Assembly (NCBI GenBank): GCA_003220685.1
Contig: QHTE01000053.1
Coordinates: 43,200 to 107,199 of the forward strand
Direction of reading: 5' to 3'
From: Candidatus Rokuibacteriota bacterium
Lineage (GTDB): Bacteria > Methylomirabilota > Methylomirabilia > Rokubacteriales > CSP1-6
Length of the DNA stretch: 64,000 bases
The notes beneath the pieces are model-generated. The model searched no databases and was not told where the DNA came from. It saw only the letters and a program-made list of their open reading frames with translations. Below, piece after piece: positions 57,682-64,000 of the stretch (the stretch's first letter is position 1; every line of letters begins with the position of its first letter). Both the position numbers and the translations under genes were made by a program.

Positions 57682-57713
57682 AAGCGGCCGGCGGGTTCGA
57701 CCGCCGGCCGCTT
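57682..57713 (+). terminator. Strong stem-loop after the lipoprotein gene
   Basis: A perfect 13-bp stem (57682-57694 with 57701-57713) with a 6-base loop GTTCGA begins 11 bases after the TAG stop. Only a weak T content follows. It probably terminates or protects the lipoprotein mRNA. Confidence 0.7.
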
Positions 57714-57771
57714 GCTCCGCGATCCGTTCAGCTCCGCTCGAGAAACCCGGTCCAGCGCCGCTCGCGAACCG

Positions 57772-58707
57772 TCACCGCGGAGCGGGCGTGTACTTTCCGG
57801 TCAGCTGCGGCGTGGTGCCCTCGAGCTTCTTTTCCTGGCGGTCGAGCCGGGTCTCCCGTCCCCAGGTCCGCTTGAGGTCGTCGCGGATGTTGAAGGAGAG
57901 CCGGCCGAGCCCCTCGGTCTCGATCTCGATGCGATCGCCATTCTGGAATCCGCTGAGCCCGCGATGGTTGGTGCCAGTCGCGATGATGTCGCCGGCGTCG
58001 AGCGAGTGGATCGAGGTGACCCACTCGATGCAGCGCGGAATCTTGTGGGCCATGTCGCTCGTGTTGTAGTTCTGCTTGAGCTCGCCGTTCACCCAGAGCT
58101 TGACTTGAAGCCGGTGCGGATCGGCGATCTCGTCGGCCGTCACGATGTACGGCCCGATCGGGCAGAAGGTGTCGCGCGACTTCATCTGGTAGAAGGTGTT
58201 GCCGCTCGGCGGCAGGCCGCGGGCCGAGCCGTCGATGAAGTTCGTGTAGCCGAAGATGTAGCTCATCGCTTGCCCGGCGCTGACGGCGGCCGCCTTCTTG
58301 CCGATGACCAGCGCAACCTCGGCCTCGCCCTCGAAGATGGTCGCGGGCACGTCGGGGAGGACCATCGTGTCGCCGTCGCCGATGACGGAGTTGGGCGATT
58401 TGTGGAACGCGTTGATCGGCGCGGGCTCGGAGCGCGTGCCGTCCTCCATGTAGTTCACGGCCATGGCGACGATGTTGTAGGGCTTGGGCAGGGGGGGCCT
58501 GATCCTGACCTGGCTGACCGGCTTGCCCTGGCCGCGCGACGCGGCGCTTTCCAGGCGTCCCTTGTAGTCGGCGAACCGCTCGATCAACCCGGTTATTAAG
58601 TTAGGCGGCCCGGTATGCGGTATGTCTTTCACCGTGTCCGACACGTCGACCACGGCGTCGCCCTTGAGCACCCCCAGTCTGAAATCGTCGAAGAAGAGCA
58701 GCTTCAT
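57772..58707 (-). CDS. Fumarylacetoacetate hydrolase family protein
   Basis: 311 residues. The C-terminal FAH domain holds the metal-binding acidic residues in VPATIFEGEAEVALVIGKKA and YIFGYTNFIDGSARGLPPSG. FCPIGPYIVTADEIADPHRL, IATGTNHRGLSGFQNGDRIE and IEIETEGLGRLSF are standard late motifs. Relatives hydrolyse or decarboxylate acylpyruvates and catechol meta-cleavage products (HpcE-like), fitting the aromatic theme of the region. ATG 58707 starts the protein, with GGGAGGGG upstream. Transcribed alone to the left; the lipoprotein gene converges on it across 101 bp. Confidence 0.9.
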   Translation of the reverse strand: MKLLFFDDFRLGVLKGDAVVDVSDTVKDIPHTGPPNLITGLIERFADYKGRLESAASRGQGKPVSQVRIRPPLPKPYNIVAMAVNYMEDGTRSEPAPINAFHKSPNSVIGDGDTMVLPDVPATIFEGEAEVALVIGKKAAAVSAGQAMSYIFGYTNFIDGSARGLPPSGNTFYQMKSRDTFCPIGPYIVTADEIADPHRLQVKLWVNGELKQNYNTSDMAHKIPRCIEWVTSIHSLDAGDIIATGTNHRGLSGFQNGDRIEIETEGLGRLSFNIRDDLKRTWGRETRLDRQEKKLEGTTPQLTGKYTPAPR

Positions 58708-58829
58708 GGTCCCCTCCCGCGGGTTGGTCTGACGCCAGGACTATAGCAGTGTTCGCGCCGGGAGTGTACGCTCTCGCGCGGCGCTTCGCGAGCTCCAGTG
58801 CGTCGGGCGCGGCGCCGCCGGAGCGTGCG

Positions 58830-59471
58830 TCAGAATCGGTAGCGGATGCCGGCTTCCAGGATGTTCGAGCCGCTGTGCCCGAACAGCCCGAAGACACCGG
58901 AACGATGGTGGATGCGGGTGACCAGGCTCCAGGGCGACTCAGGGATGGCGAACGTGACCTCAATCAGGATGTAGTTCAGCAGCTGCGCATTCTCGGTGTT
59001 CGTCGAATCGGCTTTCTCGAGCGCGGGAATCTCGGTGGCCCACGACAGGCCCTCGCCGAGAGCCAGCGTCGTCTCCACGTGTCGATTCCACGGAAACACC
59101 ACCCACCGAAGATTGACAGACCCGGTGAACTCCCAGTGGTCCTGGTCGCCGAAGTGCTTGAGGACCTGCAGCTCGCCCTCGAAGCGCATGTAGCGCGTCC
59201 ACTCGGCGAACTGCTTCGAGACCGAGACGCCGAACGTATACGAGTCCCTTAGATCGAGTCGCGCCGGGATCTCGAGCAGCTGACTGCCGGAGTACACGCC
59301 GCCGACGACGGTCATGTACCAGGGGTTGGCCGATTTCGCCTCCGGCGTTTGTTCCTCGGCCAATGTTTCCTCGGAGGCCCTTTCCTGGGCGGCCGCCGGT
59401 CGCCAGGCAAGCGCCATCCCGGTGAGGACGAGCGCGAACATGAGCGTGGTCCAAGGGCTGAGACGGCGCAT
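58830..59471 (-). CDS. Predicted outer-membrane beta-barrel protein
   Basis: 213 residues. Signal peptide about 1-28 (ending PAAAQ), then an acidic linker (ASEETLAEEQTPEAKSANPW). A series of amphipathic strands with aromatic ends follows: VVGGVYSGSQLLEIP, YTFGVSVSKQFAEWTRYMRF, WEFTGSVNLRWVVF and SGSNILEAGIRYRF, finishing in Phe as outer-membrane barrels do. It is similar in layout to small lipid-A-modifying or MipA/OmpV-like barrels, but no catalytic motif is evident. ATG 59471. Monocistronic, divergent from the LLM gene. Function unknown. Confidence 0.75.
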   Translation of the reverse strand: MRRLSPWTTLMFALVLTGMALAWRPAAAQERASEETLAEEQTPEAKSANPWYMTVVGGVYSGSQLLEIPARLDLRDSYTFGVSVSKQFAEWTRYMRFEGELQVLKHFGDQDHWEFTGSVNLRWVVFPWNRHVETTLALGEGLSWATEIPALEKADSTNTENAQLLNYILIEVTFAIPESPWSLVTRIHHRSGVFGLFGHSGSNILEAGIRYRF

Positions 59472-59569
59472 CGCTGGGTGGCCCCGCGCATCCTAGCAGA
59501 AGTGCTCGTCACCCCTCGACTGGACAAGGTGGAGGGCGCGCCCTATCCTCGGCCGGACGAGGAGGTCGT

Positions 59570-60616
59570 ATGCACCCCGTTGAGATTTCTCTCCGGATTC
59601 CTGGCACGTCGCCGATGCCGGCGCTGATCCGGCTGATCCAGGACGTGGAGGCAGCCGGCTTCGATGGCGCCGGAATCCTCGACAGCCAGCTGCTCTGCCG
59701 CGACACGTTCGTCACGCTCGGACAGGCCGCGACCCAGACGTCGCGCCTGACCTTGTTCCCGGCCGTGACCAATCCGTTCTCGCGGCACGTCTCGGTCCTG
59801 GCCAGCGCGATCCAGACCGTCGCCGAGCTCGCGCCCGGGCGCACGAAGGTCGTGATCGGCACGGGCTACACGTCGGCGAGCACGATCGGCCGCAAGCCGG
59901 CCACGCTCGCCGAGATGCGCGCATGCATCGACGATCTGCGCCGGCTCCTGGCCGGCGAGGCCGTCGACTTTCATGGCATGCCCGGGCGCCTCGCGTACGC
60001 GTCGGGCCGGCCGGTGTCTCTGCTGATGGCGGCGTCGGGACCCAAGGCCATCGAGCTCGCCGGCGAGGTCGCCGACGGCGTGATGCTGCTGGTCGGATTC
60101 CATCGTGGCATCGTCGACGCCGCGCTGACCCACCTCGAGAAGGGAGCCCGCCGGAGCGGCCGCCGCCTGGAGGATCTGGAGATCGTGTGGGCGGTCCGCG
60201 CGAGCGTGGCGGCGACCATGGCGGAGGCCCATCGTCAGGCGCGCCCCACCGTCGTCCACCAGGGCATCATGCGCGTGCACGCGCGCTGGCTCGAGCACAC
60301 CAGGCTGTCCATTCCGCACTTCGAGATCCCGGCGAGCGTGTACGCGATCTATCCCGACCTCTCGCACGCCCAGGACTGGGAGCAGGCGATCGCCGCCACG
60401 TCGTTCGTGCCCGACGAGGTCATCGCGGAGCTCAGTGACGCGCTCGGTCTGGTCGGCACGCCGGAGCATTGCGTCCGGCGCATCGTCGATCTGACCGCTG
60501 CCGGTGTGAAGAGCCTCTACGTCATGCCGTTGCAGACCTTCGTCGGCCCCGAGCAGGAGATCCGGACCTTCCGCGACGCGGTGTTCCCCAGGCTCAAGGC
60601 CGCCGGATACCGATGA
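59570..60616 (+). CDS. LLM-class F420-dependent oxidoreductase (methylene-H4MPT reductase-like)
   Basis: 348 residues. It has MHPVEISLRIPGTSPMPALI, SRLTLFPAVTNPFSRHVSVL, TVAELAPGRTKVVIGTGYTS and VSLLMAASGPKAIELAGEVA, the pattern of 5,10-methylenetetrahydromethanopterin-reductase-like LLM proteins. The C-terminus VGTPEHCVRRIVDLTAAGVK is also typical. It belongs to a different branch from the other three LLM proteins in the window. GAGGTC lies 5-10 bases before ATG 59570. Its stop overlaps the start of the SDR remnant (ATGA), so the original operon coupled an LLM enzyme to a short-chain dehydrogenase. Substrate unknown. Confidence 0.9.
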   Translation: MHPVEISLRIPGTSPMPALIRLIQDVEAAGFDGAGILDSQLLCRDTFVTLGQAATQTSRLTLFPAVTNPFSRHVSVLASAIQTVAELAPGRTKVVIGTGYTSASTIGRKPATLAEMRACIDDLRRLLAGEAVDFHGMPGRLAYASGRPVSLLMAASGPKAIELAGEVADGVMLLVGFHRGIVDAALTHLEKGARRSGRRLEDLEIVWAVRASVAATMAEAHRQARPTVVHQGIMRVHARWLEHTRLSIPHFEIPASVYAIYPDLSHAQDWEQAIAATSFVPDEVIAELSDALGLVGTPEHCVRRIVDLTAAGVKSLYVMPLQTFVGPEQEIRTFRDAVFPRLKAAGYR

Positions 60617-60886
60617 ACGGCGGCAAGCTCCAGGGACGGGTCGCGCTCATCACCGGCGCCAGCCGGAACATCGGCCGCGCCGTCGCGCTCGCGTTCGGAG
60701 CCGAGGGCGCGGCCCTCGTGCTGAACACGCGCGTCAACGGAGACGAGCTCGAGGCGGTCGCGGCCGCTCCGGCGCCTCCGCCGGCCCGAGGACATCGCGG
60801 ACGCGTGCGTGTTCCTGGCCTCGGACGCCTCGTCCTACGTCACCGGCGACTCGATCCGCGTGATGGGCGGGCGGGTCATCGGCTGA
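60613..60886 (+). pseudogene. Short-chain dehydrogenase (SDR) with the middle removed
   Basis: The first 51 codons encode a normal SDR start with the NAD(P) motif VALITGASRNIGRAVALAFG. The text then jumps, with a frame change near 60770, to a normal SDR C-terminus ending in TGA 60884-60886 (PEDIADACVFLASDASSYVT, GDSIRVMGGRVIG). About 150-160 residues, including the catalytic Ser-Tyr-Lys, are missing. The start overlaps the LLM stop (ATGA). The ends are intact, as in the HpaI remnant. It cannot be active. The last 11 bp overlap the convergent hydrolase remnant. Confidence 0.8.
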
Positions 60887-61450
60887 GGCCCAGGCGCTTG
60901 AGGTAGTCCTCGACGAGCGGTCCCCAACGATCGGGGCGTCTCCAGATGTAGTGTCCGCCGAATTCGGGCGGCAGCTCGTGAAACGCGCCCCGCCCGCCGG
61001 CGGCCGGGAACGCGGCAAAGCTCGCGCGGCTGTGCGAGAGGGGATAGAACGGGTCGTCGTCGCCGTAGAGCCAGATCGTGTCACCGGGAAAGCGCGAGCC
61101 TCGGACGAAGATCGACTGATTGATCGGGGCCGCGTGCTGGCAGCGCGTGCCGTTCCAGCCGCCGACGAAGTTGATCGCGCCCTTCACCTGCTCGGCGCGC
61201 CGGCGTAGGCGACGCTCAGGATGCCGCCCCGCGATTGCCCGCCGATCACCACCCGGGTCCGGTCGACGAGCGGCATCGCGAGGATCGCGTCCATCGCGGC
61301 CTCGACGTCGCGCAGCGCTCGATCCGCGCCCGCCACCGACAAGGTCTGAGCGTGAGCGGCGCCCGTCAGGGCCGCCACGACCAGGACCGTCGCGCCGAGC
61401 GGCCGGACCGTCAGCGTCCGGCGAGCGCGGGGAGCTGCGTGGTCTGTGGC
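60876..61450 (-). pseudogene. Secreted alpha/beta hydrolase (dienelactone hydrolase-like), deleted and frameshifted
   Basis: A signal-peptide-like stretch (LTVRPLGATVLVVAALTGAA, then HAQ) is joined directly to the middle of a dienelactone-hydrolase-like protein (RALRDVEAAMDAILAMPLVD) with nucleophile elbow VIGGQSRGGILSVAYAG near 61230. The frame then shifts near 61200 and continues GAINFVGGWNGTRC, IWLYGDDDPFYPLSHSRASF (acid) and EFGGHYIWRRPDRWG (His) to the stop at 60876. About 100 residues before the elbow are missing and a small indel follows it. No good start codon is visible; the 5' limit given is approximate. It is the third damaged gene in this half of the window after UbiD and SDR. Confidence 0.7.
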
Positions 61451-61484
61451 ATGATTGGGCGACCCATCCCACTCGGAGGTGCCC

Positions 61485-63029
61485 ATGAAGCGTTCGATCA
61501 TTCGGCTCGGCATCGTCTCGATGGCCGGCCTGGTCCTGTTCGGAGTTTCTCGTCCGGCCGCGGCCGCGCCCGAAGGCACGGCGACGTGGGCTGTTCACAT
61601 CACCCTGGCCTCGCGGTGGCTCGACCCCGCGGAGACCGAGGGCATCATCACCCCGTTCATGTTTCTCTACGCGCTTCACGACGCGGTCGTGAAGCCGATG
61701 CCGGCCGGATGGAACACGCCGAGCCTGGCCGAGTCGTGGAGCCAGTCGAAGGACGGGCTGACGTACGACTTCGTGCTCCGCAAGGGCGTCAAGTTCCACA
61801 ACGGCGACCCGGTGACGGCCGAGGACGTGAAGTTCTCATTCGAACGGTACCGTGGCTCCGGCATGAAGCTCCTCAAGGAGCGCGTGCGCGAGGTTCAGAT
61901 CGTGGATCCCGGTCGGATCCGGTTCGTGCTCAAGGAGCCGTGGCCGGATTTCATGACGTTCTACGGCACGTCGGCCACCGGCGCGGGCTGGGTCGTGCCG
62001 AAGAAGTACGTCGAGAAGGTGGGTGATGACGGCTTCAAGAAGGCGCCGATCGGTGCCGGCCCGTACAAGTTCGTGAGCTTCAACCCGGGTGTCGAGCTCG
62101 TGCTCGAGGCCAACGAAAACTACTGGCGCAAGACGCCGAGCGTCAAGCGCCTCGTGCTCCGGAGCATGCCGGAGGAGACGACGCGCGCGGCAGCGCTCAA
62201 AAAGGGAGAGGTCGACATCGCGTATCTCTTCACGGGCCCGGTCGCCGAAGACATCCGACGCACACCGGGCCTCAAGCTCACCGCGCCGAACCAGTCGAGC
62301 GGCGTCTTCTGGCTCGACATGCCCGATCAGTGGGATCCGAAATCGCCGTGGCACGACCGGCGGGTGCGCCTGGCCGCCAGCCACGCGATCGATCGCCAGG
62401 CGCTCAACCAGGCCGAGACGCTCGGGCTTTCCAAGCCGACCGGCGGCATCATCCCGCGGGCCTTCGAGTTTTCGAAGTCGTTCGAGCCGCCGGCCTTCGA
62501 TGCGGCTCGGGCCAAGCAGCTTCTCGCCGAAGCCGGCTACCCCAACGGCTTCGACGCCGGCGACTTCTACCCGTGGCCGCCATACACGGCGATGGGCGAG
62601 GCGCTGGCCTCGTATCTGCAGGCGATCGGCATCAGGTCGAAGATCCGCGTCATGGAGCGCGCGGCTCTCACGACGGCGTGGCGGGAGAAGAAGCTCAAGA
62701 ATCTGATCGTGGGCATCACGGGGGCCGCCGGCAACGCGGCGACGCGGCTCGAGGCGTACGTCAGCAAGGAGGGTGCCTACACCTCGGGCATCATTCCCGA
62801 AGTCGAGGATCTATTCCAGCGTCAGGCGCGGGAGCTCGACGTGAAGCGGCGCGAGGCGCTGATTCACCAGATCCAGCAGATCCTGCACGACCGGATGACC
62901 CACGTCCCGATCTACGAGCTGGCCTTCACGTGGGGGATCGGCCCGCGGCTCGAGGAGCCCGGCATCAGTTTGATCCGAGGCTACGCGTACTCGGCCCCGT
63001 ACGAGGATCTGAGGCTCAAGAAGCCCTAG
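61485..63029 (+). CDS. ABC transporter substrate-binding protein, family 5 (Dpp/Opp-like), orphan
   Basis: 514 residues. Signal peptide 1-28 (ending AAAA). SBP_bac_5 features: HITLASRWLDPAETEGIITP, LAESWSQSKDGLTYDFVLRK, VKFHNGDPVTAEDVKFSFER, RLAASHAIDRQALNQAETLG. CGGAGG lies 6-11 bases before ATG 61485. No permease or ATPase is adjacent: the hydrolase remnant is divergent on the left and an intact hydrolase converges on the right with a 4-bp overlap. It is the third complete family 5 binding protein in the window. Ligand unknown. Confidence 0.92.
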   Translation: MKRSIIRLGIVSMAGLVLFGVSRPAAAAPEGTATWAVHITLASRWLDPAETEGIITPFMFLYALHDAVVKPMPAGWNTPSLAESWSQSKDGLTYDFVLRKGVKFHNGDPVTAEDVKFSFERYRGSGMKLLKERVREVQIVDPGRIRFVLKEPWPDFMTFYGTSATGAGWVVPKKYVEKVGDDGFKKAPIGAGPYKFVSFNPGVELVLEANENYWRKTPSVKRLVLRSMPEETTRAAALKKGEVDIAYLFTGPVAEDIRRTPGLKLTAPNQSSGVFWLDMPDQWDPKSPWHDRRVRLAASHAIDRQALNQAETLGLSKPTGGIIPRAFEFSKSFEPPAFDAARAKQLLAEAGYPNGFDAGDFYPWPPYTAMGEALASYLQAIGIRSKIRVMERAALTTAWREKKLKNLIVGITGAAGNAATRLEAYVSKEGAYTSGIIPEVEDLFQRQARELDVKRREALIHQIQQILHDRMTHVPIYELAFTWGIGPRLEEPGISLIRGYAYSAPYEDLRLKKP

Positions 63030-63841
63030 AACCCGAGGAACTCCTTGAGCTCGGCGAGGACGGCCTCGGGGTTGTCCTCGTGGAGCGTGTGGACGGCCCG
63101 CGGGATCTCGACGAATCGGCCGCGCGGGAGCTCTTTGCCCATCCGCTCGGCGACGTCACGGTCGAGCACCGTGCTGCTCTCGCCGCGGAGCACGAGCGTC
63201 GGCGCCGTGATGGACTTCAGGACGGCCCACCAGTCGATGTCGAGCTGGGACCGCCGCTCCTTGACGCTCGGATGCCACTTCCACACGAGCGCCCCGTCGG
63301 GGCGCTTGCGCAGGCTCGTCGTGACGACCCAGCGATAGTAGTGGATGCCGGGATTCGGGTTGCCGCGATAGAGGTGCTGCGCGGCCTGCTCGATGCTGTC
63401 CCAGGTGTCCGGTTCGGGAGGGCCGGCCGGCGCCGCGGCGGCGCGCTTGCTGATCTCGGGCCCGATGTCGACGATCACGAGCTTCTGGACGAGCTCGGGG
63501 CGCTTGGACGTGAAGTAGATCGCGTTGCGTCCGCCCATCGACAGGCCGACGAGGACGAGCGATTTGAGACCGAGGGCCTCGATGACGCCGCCGATGTCGT
63601 CGAACGCGACGGCCGGGTTGTAGACGTCGGCCGGATCGCTGTCGCCGTGTCCGCGCTGGTCGAGGGCGAAGACGTGAAAATGCGGCTGCAGCGCGATGCT
63701 GAGCGTGTCCCAGGCGTGCGCGTGCCCCGTGAAGCCGTGCAGGAGGAGCAGCGGCGTTCGTCCCTCGCCGCCCCAGTCGAGCAGATGCAGCTTGAGACCC
63801 TTGACGGAGAACGTGCGATCGATCGGGCGCAGGAGGTTCAT
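63026..63841 (-). CDS. Alpha/beta-fold hydrolase
   Basis: 271 residues. The oxyanion motif is LLLLHGFTGHAHAWDTLS, strand motif VFALDQRGHGDSDPADVYNP, nucleophile elbow LVLVGLSMGGRNAIYFTSKR (Ser), acid region TLVLRGESSTVLDRDVAERM and His in IPRAVHTLHEDNPEAVLAEL. A typical 2-hydroxymuconate-semialdehyde-hydrolase or epoxide-hydrolase-like alpha/beta protein. ATG 63841 with AAGGTG just before it is preferred over GTG 63847. It overlaps the binding protein stop by 4 bp on the opposite strand. Substrate unknown; many relatives act on aromatic ring-cleavage products. Confidence 0.87.
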   Translation of the reverse strand: MNLLRPIDRTFSVKGLKLHLLDWGGEGRTPLLLLHGFTGHAHAWDTLSIALQPHFHVFALDQRGHGDSDPADVYNPAVAFDDIGGVIEALGLKSLVLVGLSMGGRNAIYFTSKRPELVQKLVIVDIGPEISKRAAAAPAGPPEPDTWDSIEQAAQHLYRGNPNPGIHYYRWVVTTSLRKRPDGALVWKWHPSVKERRSQLDIDWWAVLKSITAPTLVLRGESSTVLDRDVAERMGKELPRGRFVEIPRAVHTLHEDNPEAVLAELKEFLGF

Positions 63842-63899
63842 GCCCACCTTATCGCGCGCTTCGGGCCCAGAATCAAGGCCGGCGGCGGGCGCGGCGGGC

Positions 63900-63931
63900 C
63901 CGGGCGGCGGATGGACCGCTCCGCCGCCCGG
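63900..63931 (-). terminator. Strong stem-loop after the partial gene at the right edge
   Basis: A perfect 12-bp stem (63900-63911 with 63920-63931) with an 8-base loop lies 11 bases past the TAG of the partial minus-strand gene. G/C-rich, without a T-tract. It separates that gene from the hydrolase at 63841. Confidence 0.65.
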
Positions 63932-63942
63932 AACTCTTGGAG

Positions 63943-64000
63943 CTAGCGCGCCGGCGTCACCATGAACGAGGTCGCCACCTTGTGGCCGTCCTTCTCTTCG
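63943..64000 (-). CDS. C-terminal end of an unidentified protein (partial)
   Basis: Only the last 18 codons and TAG stop are in the window (EEKDGHKVATSFMVTPAR). The frame and the stem-loop that follows support a real gene end. Too little is visible to name a family. Confidence 0.5.
   Translation of the reverse strand, partial: EEKDGHKVATSFMVTPAR

Noticed and set aside
1..64000. tRNA, rRNA, CRISPR arrays, insertion sequences, integrases and attachment sites
   Set aside because: None were recognised on reading; there are no regularly spaced repeats, transposase or integrase motifs. A dedicated covariance-model search could still find small RNAs.

Overview
The window is a single high-GC (roughly two-thirds G+C), densely packed bacterial chromosome segment. 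It has no rRNA, tRNA, CRISPR array, insertion sequence or phage gene that I could recognise. Outer-membrane and lipoprotein genes (OmpA-like lipoprotein, Wza-like export protein, a small beta-barrel) indicate a diderm. Four luciferase-like flavin/F420 monooxygenases, a CaiB-type CoA-transferase, two crotonases, molybdenum hydroxylases, a Rieske dioxygenase and many solute-binding proteins suggest a soil or groundwater heterotroph of the Candidatus Rokubacteria/Methylomirabilota type. That placement is inference from gene content, not from a marker gene.

Layout. 1-13.1 kb: a left-facing set (partial LLM monooxygenase, SMP-30 lactonase, 3-hydroxyisobutyrate-dehydrogenase-like enzyme). Divergent from it is a molybdenum hydroxylase in M-S-L order, with a ModE-type HTH regulator overlapping its 3' end. 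Then come an enolase-superfamily dehydratase, a sarcosine/dimethylglycine-dehydrogenase-like FAD-GcvT fusion, and a left-facing LLM - phosphotriesterase-family - sterol-desaturase-family operon. 13.1-15 kb: cupin, a long foldback element, CaiB transferase. 15-20.2 kb: a signalling block with STAS protein, MBL-fold hydrolase, CHASE2-SpoIIE phosphatase, OmpA lipoprotein, FecR protein and RsbW-like kinase. 20.2-24 kb: two convergent crotonases separated by a second foldback element, then an LLM monooxygenase. 23.3-25 kb: a Wza/Wzz pair. 25-30.6 kb: a broken UbiD decarboxylase, a phosphoesterase, an amidohydrolase, a gutted HpaI aldolase, and a GspE/PilB ATPase with a sigma-54-type promoter. 30.7-35.4 kb: an Opp/Dpp importer whose binding-protein position holds a deleted Bug/TctC-type gene. 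35.4-43 kb: TetR, hydrolases, a sugar dehydrogenase with surface repeats, an orphan binding protein and an M50-like protease. 43-49.9 kb: a second Dpp importer with an inserted MalG-like permease, an internally deleted molybdopterin oxidoreductase and an enolase-superfamily enzyme. 49.9-56.2 kb: a Rieske dioxygenase coupled to a two-permease SsuC/TauC-type importer, facing its binding protein, ATPase and an aromatic-type FAD monooxygenase. 56.3-64 kb: aldo/keto reductase, lipoprotein, FAH-family hydrolase, outer-membrane protein, LLM monooxygenase, two gutted genes, a binding protein and a hydrolase.

How the genes fit together. Most of the segment looks like uptake plus peripheral oxidation of organic acids and aromatics. 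Tight ATGA/GTGA/TTGA overlaps show translational coupling inside several operons. The most unusual features are: (i) a partner-switching block that joins envelope sensing to a SpoIIE/STAS/RsbW circuit with an MBL-fold enzyme built in; (ii) two related, G-rich foldback elements of about 135-150 bp in convergent intergenic gaps; (iii) six genes in which an internal piece is missing, in some cases with the frame kept; (iv) two genes whose best start is a non-AUG codon (ATC, ACG) right after a good ribosome binding site. Point (iii) may be biology or an assembly artefact, and only reads can decide.
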